Below, in pieces: positions 1 through 9,358 of a stretch of 64,000 bases of DNA (position 1 is the stretch's first letter; every line of letters begins with the position of its first letter). The stretch is from Mucilaginibacter lappiensis (lineage in GTDB: Bacteria > Bacteroidota > Bacteroidia > Sphingobacteriales > Sphingobacteriaceae). The translations under genes were made by a program, and so were the position numbers. A model generated the notes under the pieces. It did not search any database and was not told the origin of the DNA. It saw only the letters and a list, made by a program, of their open reading frames with translations. The stretch lies in contig NZ_FTMG01000001.1 in assembly GCF_900155965.1 (NCBI RefSeq), positions 310,001 to 374,000 on the forward strand. The letters run 5' to 3'.

Positions 1-3000
1 CATCACGCTTTTCAGCTTAGCTTGAAGGTTTTCCTTCCTGATCTCTAAGCCTTTCAGCTTTTCTTTAGTAATTTCTTCTCCTGTACCCTGAAGAGCCAAT
101 AAATCCAGCTCCGTGTTGTCCAGTTCGATTGTTAAGATCTGCCGCTGAATGTCCGGGTCCTGCGGGATTTTCCCAAACTGGTCATGGGTTAAGATGATGC
201 AGTCCCAGTTGTTGTTTTTTATCTCGTGAAAGATCCGCTTACGCTTAGCCGGTTCAAAATCATTTTCTCCCGGCGCCAGTAATTTGGCTTTGGGATAAGC
301 AAACCGGAACGTATCGGTGATTTGCTGTACATTGGTTTTTAAAGCCAATATCATCGGTTTATGGACGATACCCAGGCGTTTCATTTCCATGGCAGCTATG
401 ATCATCGTCAAAGTCTTGCCTAAGCCTACTTCATGGTCGATCAGTCCGCCATTGTTTTGAATTACCCGCCATGCCGCATTGCGCTGCGATGGATAAAGAT
501 CATTTATCCTTAGGGCTTTGAAATTCAGTCCCGGAAAGGTCAGGTGGCTACCGTCATATTCCCTAAGCGCATAACAGTTATAAGTGTCGTTGTATAATTT
601 TTCTAAATACTTTTTATCCTCATTCGGAAGTTCCAGCAACCAAAGCAGGTAACGCGCCCTGATGTTATCGATCTTACGATGCGCGTTTTGAATCGCTTCC
701 GTATCCGGGACCCGGACAACTTTTCCATATTGTTCAACCGGGTATGTAAAATGAGGGTTAGTATTCAGGAGCGCATATTCCAGTAAAGTATGCCCGGTGA
801 TTTTGTTGCTTTCCTTTGGGGTAACCGAAAACTCTTCATTCGTAATTGTGTTACCTTTTTTTTCATAACTTACCTTGTAGTCATCAACGGACACCAGGTA
901 GCTTATTTTGGTATCCAGTTTGAAAAGGTCAGTTGCAAAACGCTGGTAATAATCAATCGGCACCCAGCGTTCCCCAAGGTTAAAATCAAGCCGTTCAAAT
1001 GGGACTCTTTCGGGCTGCACGCGCCGGATAGCCGCGAGGCTTCTCGCGAACTGTAGATTTTGCGGTTCTTCCTCTGCCAGCTTTTCTGCGGCCTTTAGTT
1101 TTAGAACAACGTTCCCCGAGAGGTAATTATCTGTTGTTTCCCAGTTTAGCGTTTGTGGATTTAAGAAGATCTGATTATCCAGTTGCAAAATGATCTCCTC
1201 GGCTGTTAAGCCGGTTATCTGTCCGATAATGGTGAGATCGACCCGGCCAGCATCGTTCAGGCAACGCGCCAGCGCTTCGGCGGGGTCATCTGTTTTCAGC
1301 ATTTCTTTTTGCTGAAAAAGCGGCCCGTAGAAGATATCGGAGCGTACAATTTTTTCACCCTCCCTGATTTCGAGAGAGGAAAGTATCTTAAAACCTAGGG
1401 CCACATCATTTAAGATGCGGTTCCGGTTAACATTTTTGTTCAGCTCACCATGCCTGGCAATGAAACCGTCATAATAGAAGTTCAGCGATTTGCGCAGCTC
1501 CGGGAACTGAATAGCATGTTCGTTTTCGCAACCGGATAGCTCAAGGTAAATATCCCGCAGTATCAGGTAATCCTCGTAAAAAGACAATTCCGGCTGCGGA
1601 TCAAGCGCATCAAATTTGGCCTCAAAATTATGAGGCTCCCCGATTAAACCAAGCTTACCACCCAAAATCACCAGGGTGTCTTTGATATAAAAAGATTTCA
1701 GATCTGTAAACACCTTGGGTTTATCAGGCAGTAATTTAAAAGCCGGTTCAAGGCTGGAATCCCCTTCGTAACGATAGTCATGACCGAAGTTCTTTAACTT
1801 TATTGACAGGTTATCCAGTTCCTGGCCAAGCGTGAGGCCGGTCATCCATTTTCCGGGGAATGAAATCTCGGATAAGTTACTGTATAACTTGTACGCGAAC
1901 CTTTTATTACTTTTTCCACGGGCGGTCAATAATACAATGCTGTCATGCAGAGGCTTTGTCGTTGTTCGGATAACACTAACCAACCTGGCTGTTCCAGCGT
2001 CCACGAATTGCTTATCTAAATCATCCAGATAGGCCAAAGCCTTGTTATCCTGATCCGTTTGAACAGGCGCATCAAACAACCCTAACTGGCCGAAGCTCAA
2101 TCCTTTTTTATCCTCAGATTTTGAAGATTGCGGTACCAGTAAAAAGGTAAATTGTTTAAGGTTGGTTTCCTTTTGGTCAAAGGAAATTGCTTCCCATTTA
2201 GCATAGTTGAAATTGGAGAAGCCGGCAATTAATTGTTCTTGAAGTAAAGGAACGATGTCCTGCATTTCGCCATTTTGCCAGGCCACCTGTGATGCTTTGC
2301 CTCTTGCATTGATATCTTCAATAATCTCGTCGGCATATACCAATTCATTTTTACCGGCTAACCAGGCATTTAGGTGATATTTACCAATTGAATTTTTAAC
2401 TTCTACCGTTTCAATCAGCAGGCTTTCTGCTTCGCTGAGAATTTCCTTGGTATCGTTTTTCTGTACCAGAATCAGGTGCATCCCGACCTCTACATTGGCG
2501 TTTTCCTTCATCAGATTTGCTGGAAGTACGGCAACACTTAGGAGGTCAGCGGAGGTAAACAGGTATTTTCGTGCGGTCTCGTTGGAAGGATTATTTAGGA
2601 AGGCATCTGTAACGATATATGATAAAATGCCACCATCCTTGATTTTATCCAGGCCCTTGGCAAAGAAATACGTATGAACTTTTGAGGAGATGCCACTTTT
2701 ATTATAAGCGGGATCGTGTACAGCAATTTTACCAAAAGGTATATTACTGATCACTAAATCCGACTGCGCCTTTTCGGCCGCTGCTGTTTCTTCCAGTTTT
2801 TTGATCTGTACCTTTACGGGCAAGTTATAAACTGAACATAAAGCCGTTAGTACTTTGCCGGTTATAATATCCTTTTCAACAGCATTGATTTGTTGGAGAC
2901 CTTCAAACACGGTAACCGCCTCCTCAATAAATACCCCGGCTCCGGCACTTGGCTCATACAAGCGTTTCGGTAAAATGTTGGCCTCCCGCATGGCGGAATA

Positions 3001-3342
3001 AATTGCTCTGGGAATATAGCCTGGTGTAAAATAGGCTGTTTGGGAACTACTTTTGAGCGAATCAAAGGCGGCCTTGTATTGGGTTACCGTTAGTTTTTCT
3101 TTGAGCAGAGCATGTAATTCGATGACCTGCGGATAAAGTTTGATATCAGCGGCGGAGGCGCCGAATTTTGTCCATTCTGATAATCCGCCGGGTGGGAACA
3201 AAACAGCCTTTAAACCCCCGAATCCGGCATATTTCTTTAGTTTTTCTATTTCTGTTTCGGAGAGCGGCTGGCCAGTAAAGTCCAGCGCGATTCGGATGGC
3301 CGCAATATTATCTGCCATCTTCCTTACCGGATTAAATGCCAT
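1..3342 (-). CDS. ICE-type N6 DNA methylase / SNF2-like helicase, partial (3' end outside window)
   Basis: The frame stays open for 1114 codons from ATG at 3342 to the window edge, so the C-terminus is missing. An AGGAGG-like ribosome site (3349-3353) sits just upstream. The N-terminal part has a class I methyltransferase motif EPSAGAGVF near residue 130 and a catalytic-type NIPFG motif near residue 205, in place of NPPY. Near residue 970 a Walker-A-like HEVGLGKT opens a helicase region, followed by an ILTHDQF segment. This layout is known from Bacteroidota conjugative elements, where such giant proteins accompany tra genes; the role is inferred to be modification or protection of element DNA or its processing. 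It is the last visible gene of the minus-strand transfer operon. Family confidence is good, exact function unknown. Confidence 0.82.
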   Translation of the reverse strand, partial: MAFNPVRKMADNIAAIRIALDFTGQPLSETEIEKLKKYAGFGGLKAVLFPPGGLSEWTKFGASAADIKLYPQVIELHALLKEKLTVTQYKAAFDSLKSSSQTAYFTPGYIPRAIYSAMREANILPKRLYEPSAGAGVFIEEAVTVFEGLQQINAVEKDIITGKVLTALCSVYNLPVKVQIKKLEETAAAEKAQSDLVISNIPFGKIAVHDPAYNKSGISSKVHTYFFAKGLDKIKDGGILSYIVTDAFLNNPSNETARKYLFTSADLLSVAVLPANLMKENANVEVGMHLILVQKNDTKEILSEAESLLIETVEVKNSIGKYHLNAWLAGKNELVYADEIIEDINARGKASQVAWQNGEMQDIVPLLQEQLIAGFSNFNYAKWEAISFDQKETNLKQFTFLLVPQSSKSEDKKGLSFGQLGLFDAPVQTDQDNKALAYLDDLDKQFVDAGTARLVSVIRTTTKPLHDSIVLLTARGKSNKRFAYKLYSNLSEISFPGKWMTGLTLGQELDNLSIKLKNFGHDYRYEGDSSLEPAFKLLPDKPKVFTDLKSFYIKDTLVILGGKLGLIGEPHNFEAKFDALDPQPELSFYEDYLILRDIYLELSGCENEHAIQFPELRKSLNFYYDGFIARHGELNKNVNRNRILNDVALGFKILSSLEIREGEKIVRSDIFYGPLFQQKEMLKTDDPAEALARCLNDAGRVDLTIIGQITGLTAEEIILQLDNQIFLNPQTLNWETTDNYLSGNVVLKLKAAEKLAEEEPQNLQFARSLAAIRRVQPERVPFERLDFNLGERWVPIDYYQRFATDLFKLDTKISYLVSVDDYKVSYEKKGNTITNEEFSVTPKESNKITGHTLLEYALLNTNPHFTYPVEQYGKVVRVPDTEAIQNAHRKIDNIRARYLLWLLELPNEDKKYLEKLYNDTYNCYALREYDGSHLTFPGLNFKALRINDLYPSQRNAAWRVIQNNGGLIDHEVGLGKTLTMIIAAMEMKRLGIVHKPMILALKTNVQQITDTFRFAYPKAKLLAPGENDFEPAKRKRIFHEIKNNNWDCIILTHDQFGKIPQDPDIQRQILTIELDNTELDLLALQGTGEEITKEKLKGLEIRKENLQAKLKSVM

Positions 3343-3343
3343 A

Positions 3344-3559
3344 TTACACCTCCTGTAAATAATCTGCTATGGTGCCGATCACTTCATACTTTAAGAAGCG
3401 GTCGTCCTCGTCGAGGCCTTTAATGAGTGGCGCACAGAGTTCGAGGATATTCGTAAGCTCGTAGTGGAGAATACCATGGTTGGAAAAGCGCAGATATGCT
3501 CTTAAAAATTCCTCTTCCAATACAAGCTTTACGTAATCGTAGCCTATGGAATCAGTCAT
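3344..3559 (-). CDS. small conserved ICE protein, unknown function
   Basis: A 71-residue acidic soluble protein when started at the internal ATG (3559); the longer frame to 3598 would run into traN (ending at 3576), so the shorter start is preferred. It ends one base before the start codon of the methylase-helicase gene, which suggests translational coupling. There is no signal peptide, membrane segment or recognisable motif. Its position between traN and the large methylase suggests a small accessory protein of the element. I do not recognise the family. Confidence 0.55.
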   Translation of the reverse strand: MTDSIGYDYVKLVLEEEFLRAYLRFSNHGILHYELTNILELCAPLIKGLDEDDRFLKYEVIGTIADYLQEV

Positions 3560-3575
3560 ATAAATGGTATTGTAA

Positions 3576-4370
3576 TTAATTGGGCAGTGTATCCGCATCC
3601 AGTATGTCCTGATAGGATATGCTTAGGGTGACGACACGTCCGGAAAGCTGCTTTTCGCTTAATTCTGCCCTAAGCACTTTATTACCCGGGAAGGACATCT
3701 TTTTAAAAACAAAGATGTTCCGGTAATTTTTGGTAAAAGCAGCTTGGTTCAACAGCACAAACTCCGGTTTAACTTCTACCGATTGGTTATTGGCGGCTTT
3801 GGTGACTTTTTTATCAACCACATCAAACCTGAAATCGGCAATGTCATATTTGAGATTGGTTCTATTATGATAGCCTATATCCAGGAAGATATAATCCCCA
3901 ACGGTGTAAACATGGTTCAGTTGCCCTTTGATCCCAAAGGCTTTAACTTTCTCTGCGTGTTTTTCGGGCCGCGAGGCAATCAAACTCAGGGCCAAAACTT
4001 TCAATTGGTTCTGTGAAAGCCCGATGCCGGAAATATCGAGCGGGCGCATATCCCCGGGAACGATATTTATTGCTGCCGGAACGCCGGGATAGCCTGGCAA
4101 TAATCGGTATTGGGCAATAAATTTTTCACCGGCCACGGTAACCACCGAGCTCGAAAAGGATTTGGTAGAGTCACGTAATTTTAGACGCAGGACATTTTTA
4201 AGCGGCAGGTCGCCGATCAGTTCTTTGGTGGAAATATCCACGTATTGAATCGGCTCAGGAGAAATGAAATGAATCGTCAGGTTTAGCGGCAGGTAAATTA
4301 CCGGCAATTTATCCTGGGCATGCAACATTGGGGCGCATAGCACCAATAGAAAGAATAAGATCGTTTTCAT
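3576..4370 (-). CDS. traN: conjugative transposon protein TraN (DUF4138)
   Basis: 264 residues from the ATG at 4370, chosen because it begins directly with a signal peptide (MKTILFFLLVLCAPMLHAQ); an in-frame ATG at 4409 would add 13 charged residues in front of it. The mature part starts with a beta-rich segment of the kind seen in TraN, a periplasmic/outer-membrane component of the Bacteroidota conjugation apparatus. It follows traM as in CTnDOT-type elements. The length fits the family (about 270-330). Assignment rests on gene order plus sequence character. Confidence 0.85.
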   Translation of the reverse strand: MKTILFFLLVLCAPMLHAQDKLPVIYLPLNLTIHFISPEPIQYVDISTKELIGDLPLKNVLRLKLRDSTKSFSSSVVTVAGEKFIAQYRLLPGYPGVPAAINIVPGDMRPLDISGIGLSQNQLKVLALSLIASRPEKHAEKVKAFGIKGQLNHVYTVGDYIFLDIGYHNRTNLKYDIADFRFDVVDKKVTKAANNQSVEVKPEFVLLNQAAFTKNYRNIFVFKKMSFPGNKVLRAELSEKQLSGRVVTLSISYQDILDADTLPN

Positions 4371-4421
4371 GATTTTTCGTGATTTAATTTTTTTTTGATG
4401 AGCACTCATGAGTGCTTAGCT

Positions 4422-5603
4422 TTAATAGGTTTTTTGAACGTTCTGCGACGCATCGGTGTCGATTAAATAGAGGTAGGAATTATATTTGAGCTTCGCTTTA
4501 TTTTTGCGAATGAGGTCCGCAATGGCGGAAGAGGTCGATTGAAATACCTTATCAAGCGAGCTCATGATAAATTGGCTGTTGCCGGAACTGCCATCTATGG
4601 TTACACCCTGCACGGAGTTACCACCCAGATCCTTGGTAAAATCACGAAAAGCGGATGACGGGACATACAGGCCGGGCAATCCGTCCATATCGTATATCTC
4701 CAATTTAACAGGGAGAATTTTCCCCTCATAAAGAATGGAAGTTACTGCCAATGTAACCCGCTGTTCAGCAAATCCACTGACCTGCGCGAAAAGGCAGGTT
4801 CCTTTTTTGATGCGGTTATTACCGGCCTTGATATCCTCCAGGAGTTTCAGGCGTAAGCGCGACCCTGCATATCCAGTTATATTTTCGTCTATTACGGCAC
4901 TGATAAGGGCGCCCTCCTTTTCCGGCAAAACAGTATTAAAGTCTGATGAAACAGCATCCACTTTCTCAACCGTTAATTTGACTTGGTTTTGTTTTAGCTT
5001 AGTAGCCTGGTCTGCCGCGTGCTTTTTCTTCAAATCTTCTTTGTAGGCTGGGTCGTTCTGCTTATTGATACTGTCCATGATGGCCATTTGTGCTTTGAAA
5101 ACCTCCATTGGATCTTTTTCCCTGGTCACCTTCTCCGCCTGTCGCGGCGGGTTAACCTGCCTGTTGTTCATGGCTTCAATCGCCTTGGCGACCTGCCGGT
5201 CAGGTGATAAGCCGGTTGGCTGATCCTGCTTGATTCTAATGTTGTTATCAGTGGCAAATTTTAACTTCATAACCTGCTGGATAGAATCCAGCTTTTTCTT
5301 TTCCTGATTAGAATAATCATTATTAAAGGAGGGGTTACTTGAATTTTCGCGGGGAATTACATTTACGGCGGTCATGCCGTCCGCTTCCTTGTAGGTATTC
5401 CGGTAAGCATCCAGTTTATCTGTCAATTGTTTTTTCCGGACATCGGTTGATACCGCGCCCACGGAACCGTTCAGACCAGCATTTTCTTTGACTGTTGGCT
5501 TTGGCCTGGAAGTGCTACTATACCACGCGTAATAAAAAAGGCACAAAAAAGGCAGCAGGATAAGCGGCAGCACATACTTGGGCTGCTTAAAATTAATTTT
5601 CAT
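4422..5603 (-). CDS. traM: conjugative transposon protein TraM
   Basis: 393 residues. One N-terminal membrane segment (about residues 10-28) is followed by a long charged, coiled-coil-like and low-complexity linker (about 35-210) and a C-terminal globular domain (about 215-393) typical of Conjugative_TraM. This VirB10-like topology fits a protein spanning the periplasm from an inner-membrane anchor. It lies between the traL-like gene (6 bp gap) and traN, the conserved order. Expected to be part of the mating-pair core complex. Confidence 0.88.
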   Translation of the reverse strand: MKINFKQPKYVLPLILLPFLCLFYYAWYSSTSRPKPTVKENAGLNGSVGAVSTDVRKKQLTDKLDAYRNTYKEADGMTAVNVIPRENSSNPSFNNDYSNQEKKKLDSIQQVMKLKFATDNNIRIKQDQPTGLSPDRQVAKAIEAMNNRQVNPPRQAEKVTREKDPMEVFKAQMAIMDSINKQNDPAYKEDLKKKHAADQATKLKQNQVKLTVEKVDAVSSDFNTVLPEKEGALISAVIDENITGYAGSRLRLKLLEDIKAGNNRIKKGTCLFAQVSGFAEQRVTLAVTSILYEGKILPVKLEIYDMDGLPGLYVPSSAFRDFTKDLGGNSVQGVTIDGSSGNSQFIMSSLDKVFQSTSSAIADLIRKNKAKLKYNSYLYLIDTDASQNVQKTY

Positions 5604-5609
5604 ACGATC

Positions 5610-6023
5610 TTATTTGAGTGTTTGGTGAATTTTGGACAGGCGGTCAAGGGTGCTATCCAATAAGGCGCTATCAACGGACGAAAGCTGCTTTTTGGCAGTA
5701 AGGCTATCTATCAGTTTTTTAAGTTTTATGGTTTCCCGCATATTGCCGGTTGCCAGTAAGATCTGATTAAAGCCGTCCGCCACCGGATTGACCCTGCTTA
5801 CCACAGCTGCTTTTTTTTGCTCCGAATGGCGAAAAACACTGAATGATAATATCAGTGATGCGGACAGCAGCAAGACCATGCCCCCAAAAAAGAACTTCGG
5901 GTATGCAGCCCAAAGCCGCTTACACATATCCGCCGCCCTGCTGAAATAACCATTAAATTCCTTGTGTATTTCACTATACAGTGTATCCCTTGGATCTCTG
6001 TTAGAATGTATTCTTTTCCACAT
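5610..6023 (-). CDS. TraL-like small membrane protein of the transfer operon
   Basis: 137 residues from ATG 6023, which overlaps the end of traK by 23 bp; the longer frame to 6089 would overlap traK by 89 bp. There is one membrane helix at about residues 45-67, preceded by a basic and aromatic stretch, then a helical periplasmic tail with charged heptads. The place between traK and traM is that of TraL in CTnDOT-type operons. Sequence similarity to TraL cannot be tested here, so the name is positional. Confidence 0.65.
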   Translation of the reverse strand: MWKRIHSNRDPRDTLYSEIHKEFNGYFSRAADMCKRLWAAYPKFFFGGMVLLLSASLILSFSVFRHSEQKKAAVVSRVNPVADGFNQILLATGNMRETIKLKKLIDSLTAKKQLSSVDSALLDSTLDRLSKIHQTLK

Positions 6024-6615
6024 CTTGCAGGTCTTTGTTTTCAAGGGTTTTCCAATTGATAATAAGCACCCCATGTGGGTTATTATCACTTCGCGGGATA
6101 TCTTTAAGATATCCTTCTGTTATTAGGGAACGGACAACAGTAGAACTGCGGCGGTCAATTTTCAACTTACCGTAATAGCGGAAATAATGTTTCGGCATTT
6201 CTACCTTGATGGAATCAGTTTGCAGCGTTAATACGGAACTTGAAGAAAGGATTGAGTTAAAGAAACCATTTTCCTTCAGGTTATTGTACTGCTCCATACC
6301 GGATTGGTCTACGAGGTACATGGCTTTTTTCATCTGGTATTCCATGTAATTATCATCCGGGGTTAAGGAAAAGAAGAGGGAATGAAAAAGGTCAACATCG
6401 GCCCTGTATTCGGCAGGCCGGTTCATCTGCACATCAGTCTGCCTTGCGAGAATGGGAATATTATTATCCAATATATATATGCTTTTTTGGGCATTGGATA
6501 CCATCTTATAGGAATAGAAGCAATTCATGCCGACGATGAGCAGTGAGGTGAGCAGGCTACCACCCGCAATGAACGTCGCAAGCCTGATCTTGGCTTCAAT
6601 ATTTTTTATGATCAT
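6001..6615 (-). CDS. traK: conjugative transposon protein TraK
   Basis: 204 residues from ATG 6615 (MIIKNIEAKIRLA); the upstream in-frame ATG at 6651 adds residues absent from typical TraK starts. A single transmembrane helix (about residues 17-40) is followed by a periplasmic domain, the VirB8-like topology of TraK. Its 3' end overlaps the traL-like start by 23 bp. It lies downstream of traJ and upstream of traL/M, as in other Bacteroidota elements. Predicted inner-membrane scaffold of the mating channel. Confidence 0.88.
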   Translation of the reverse strand: MIIKNIEAKIRLATFIAGGSLLTSLLIVGMNCFYSYKMVSNAQKSIYILDNNIPILARQTDVQMNRPAEYRADVDLFHSLFFSLTPDDNYMEYQMKKAMYLVDQSGMEQYNNLKENGFFNSILSSSSVLTLQTDSIKVEMPKHYFRYYGKLKIDRRSSTVVRSLITEGYLKDIPRSDNNPHGVLIINWKTLENKDLQDVEKNTF

Positions 6616-6697
6616 GATAAACGGCGTTAAATAAAAAAGGCCGGCCCGCATTTACGGGTCAGCCTGAAATCAAAGGAGAAAGGATAGAAAAGAAATT

Positions 6698-7855
6698 CTA
6701 AAAGAAGCTACCGGTAGCCTTTCTGGCCATACTTACAACAGTTCCCGCACTGCGACCAAAAGTGGAAGTGGCAGAGCTGATACCAGAAGTGGAGATGATC
6801 CAGGTAGAGATACTTGGAACGGTGAACATGCAGATAGCTCCGATAAGGAATACAATAATGACGGTACCAAATGAGAGGATACCGTTTCCGGCGAACCAGG
6901 CCATTTTTTGAAGATTTGCACTCAGTCCATTTTCACCCACCAGCTCCTTGTATTTGCTGATCTCGGAAGTAAGCGCATATTCCTGCATCAGCCCGGTCAT
7001 ATACATAATAAGGTAAGCTATACCGCTATAAAGATTTACGGAAATAAAACGGGCTACCCAGGTGCTAAAGCTATCGCGGAAAGCCGGCAATATGCTGACT
7101 GCTACGGCGAAGGGGCCAAGGATAATCAGTATAGTCGAGTATATAATCTGTATCATAAAAATAATATAAACTGCCAGGCGTAAAATCCATAACCCCACCA
7201 GCTCCAAAAGTTGGGTAAAGAGTAATTGCATACCTATGGTCAACCTGTTTTTCAATTCCATCAATGGTGCGACCACTGTAGATATGCCCTCCTTAACAGT
7301 GCTGGTTACCGAATCCCATGCCTGATCGTACCAAGTGTCGCTTTCTTTCTCAGCGACATCAGTTTGAGCCTGATAAGTATAGAGGGAATTGGCTACGGCA
7401 AGCATAAGATTTGACCGGTTTAACCGGAGATTATCTACGGTGGCTTGCTCGCTGTCAAACATTTTTTCCGTTTGATTGGCAATCAGGTCTGTAGGGAATG
7501 CAATCATTTTAACGAACGCGCCCCACCATAATATGATCATGGCCAAACCAAATGGGCGTAGCAGGGGCATAATCTCCAATTGTTTGTCGCCGACCATCAT
7601 TTCGTATGACTTAATGGCGAAGAAGATGATCATAAAAATGGCGGCAAGCGCCTTGGCGTCCGTAATAAACATATCGAAATGTGTCCAAACGGAATCCTTA
7701 AGGCCTTTCAAAAACACCATGACACCAGCCTCATAAACACCATCACCCTGCAGGAATTGCAATGTTTTAGTATTGTCGGTATCGGTGGTGGTTTGTGCAA
7801 ATACTGCGGTAATACACAGGCAGAGCAGTATTGCTAAAGTAATTTTCCTTTTCAT
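6698..7855 (-). CDS. traJ: conjugative transposon protein TraJ (VirB6-like polytopic membrane protein)
   Basis: 385 residues with a signal-like N-terminus (about 1-20) and several hydrophobic segments, the strongest at roughly 60-115, 215-265 and 325-360, giving a polytopic inner-membrane protein. TraJ is the VirB6-like channel component in Bacteroidota conjugation systems. Its ATG overlaps the stop of the preceding gene by 4 bp (ATGA, 7852-7855), so translation is probably coupled. Sequence type and position agree. Confidence 0.9.
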   Translation of the reverse strand: MKRKITLAILLCLCITAVFAQTTTDTDNTKTLQFLQGDGVYEAGVMVFLKGLKDSVWTHFDMFITDAKALAAIFMIIFFAIKSYEMMVGDKQLEIMPLLRPFGLAMIILWWGAFVKMIAFPTDLIANQTEKMFDSEQATVDNLRLNRSNLMLAVANSLYTYQAQTDVAEKESDTWYDQAWDSVTSTVKEGISTVVAPLMELKNRLTIGMQLLFTQLLELVGLWILRLAVYIIFMIQIIYSTILIILGPFAVAVSILPAFRDSFSTWVARFISVNLYSGIAYLIMYMTGLMQEYALTSEISKYKELVGENGLSANLQKMAWFAGNGILSFGTVIIVFLIGAICMFTVPSISTWIISTSGISSATSTFGRSAGTVVSMARKATGSFF

Positions 7856-8634
7856 TGCAAGTGTTGTAAAACTTGGTTGGCGATCTGGATGTCCGTTTGT
7901 GGCGTCCAGTTGCTGACCGTCACCTGGCCAGCTTGTAGTTTTTGCTGCTGGGCGGTCATATTAATGGTTGCCTGAGCCGATGAAGTCCGGATTGCCCATA
8001 CACCCGTAAGCCTTCGGTATTCCATCAAATAACGGTGGTAAGCCATAATGCGGGCACCACGATCCATGGTGGTTGTGTGTGCTGCATTGATTCGTTCTTT
8101 CAGCATATCCAGTTCGTTTTTATACCAGCTGTATAAGCCTTCAGAAACAAGTCTGGTACTGACCTGCGGAGAAAAGCCAGCTAATATGGAAGTCATTGAA
8201 TAATTAAGCACTGGTTTTAGTTCATTTTTATAATATAATTGCCAAAGAGGATCCGCATCCGATACCAGGCCGGTCTGATTAGCGATTTCAGATAGCGCCG
8301 TGTTGCGTACGGTATCTGATTGAAGTTTATATTTATTATCTGTGGTGTTCATGACACCAACTAATGCAAGTCGTTGCGTCTGGGGACCGGAAACGCTGAG
8401 CGGACGTAAATCAGTTTTATGGTAACTGGGATGAAATAAACCCCATGTCAGCCAATAATAAGGGTTGAGGCTGAGAAACCCGGCTTTCGGCTCAAATTTA
8501 TTCTGGTCCCACTGCAGGTAAACCATTCGTTCCTCCTGATAGCGAACAGCTTTGTCCTGCGCGACGGCCTGGCCGAAACATTGGTTTATTAATGAGATTA
8601 TTATAAATGGTAATGGTATTAAAACGTTTTTCAT
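7852..8634 (-). CDS. secreted tra-operon protein, unknown function
   Basis: 260 residues with a signal peptide (about 1-21, ending CFGQA). The mature part is helical and rich in Gln, Tyr and Trp, with a WLTWGLFHP segment near residue 65. It is inserted between the VirB5/TrbJ-like paralogues and traJ and is coupled to traJ by a 4-bp ATGA overlap, so it belongs to the transfer machinery transcript. I recognise no domain. Likely a periplasmic accessory component specific to Sphingobacteriaceae-type elements (inference). Confidence 0.7.
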   Translation of the reverse strand: MKNVLIPLPFIIISLINQCFGQAVAQDKAVRYQEERMVYLQWDQNKFEPKAGFLSLNPYYWLTWGLFHPSYHKTDLRPLSVSGPQTQRLALVGVMNTTDNKYKLQSDTVRNTALSEIANQTGLVSDADPLWQLYYKNELKPVLNYSMTSILAGFSPQVSTRLVSEGLYSWYKNELDMLKERINAAHTTTMDRGARIMAYHRYLMEYRRLTGVWAIRTSSAQATINMTAQQQKLQAGQVTVSNWTPQTDIQIANQVLQHLQ

Positions 8635-8695
8635 GATTCTAATTGTTTTTGGACGGCATTTAAGCTATTATCCGATTACATCGAATTGATGGTCA

Positions 8696-9358
8696 TCACT
8701 TTAAGTATTTAGCGTTTTGAATGATTTGATCAACAATCCGGGTATCCTGATTGATAAAATTGGCAAATGGATTAAGAGAAGCGATCATGCCCCGTTGCTT
8801 TGCCCAATACATGGCTTTCCAGGTACCATAGGCTAAGCCATCCAATATTTGTAATTGAGTAATTACCTTGCGTAATAACTTGTCACGGGAGTTATAGTCG
8901 GCCAATACATTATTACCTTCCTTCAGGATATAGCCGGAAACATCCGTCACCAGGGCAAGAGAACGCGTTCGCATTTCTGAGGTTATATTTCCGGCAAACA
9001 CCAATAGATAAGGCTCGGTTTTCGCCATCTCCAGCGCCTGGTTGATGTAACCAGTCATATCAGCAATAATGACCGCCATGTTTTTAACCGCGAGGCCATC
9101 CTTTAAAGCCGAATTAACATTGGCAAGCCCATTATAAATCATGGTTTGTGCCAGAATTACGGAGCCTACATTCGTGTTAAGGTTGTTGATATTGTTATTG
9201 ATCTTGCCGAGATATTGATCATGCGTTGTTTCTGCGCCGCTTCTGACAACGCTATTTTGAGAAACCGCTACGAGGTGTTGGTAATCTATGACATATTCCT
9301 GTGCACCTGCCCTTTGAAAGCCGATCAGCAAAAAGACGGCTATGGATAAACTTCTCAT
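8696..9358 (-). CDS. TrbJ/VirB5-like tra-operon paralogue 3
   Basis: 220 residues with a signal peptide (about 1-19, ending RAGAQ). The body is almost entirely helical. The C-terminal region shares with the gene at 10023-10700 the pattern YWAKxxGxxxSLNPxAxxxNQDxRI, and all three tandem genes end in NAKYLK. It overlaps the preceding gene by 4 bp. Helical exported proteins in this operon slot (TraI/DUF4141, TrbJ) act like VirB5; this is inferred from position and fold, not established. Confidence 0.65.
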   Translation of the reverse strand: MRSLSIAVFLLIGFQRAGAQEYVIDYQHLVAVSQNSVVRSGAETTHDQYLGKINNNINNLNTNVGSVILAQTMIYNGLANVNSALKDGLAVKNMAVIIADMTGYINQALEMAKTEPYLLVFAGNITSEMRTRSLALVTDVSGYILKEGNNVLADYNSRDKLLRKVITQLQILDGLAYGTWKAMYWAKQRGMIASLNPFANFINQDTRIVDQIIQNAKYLK

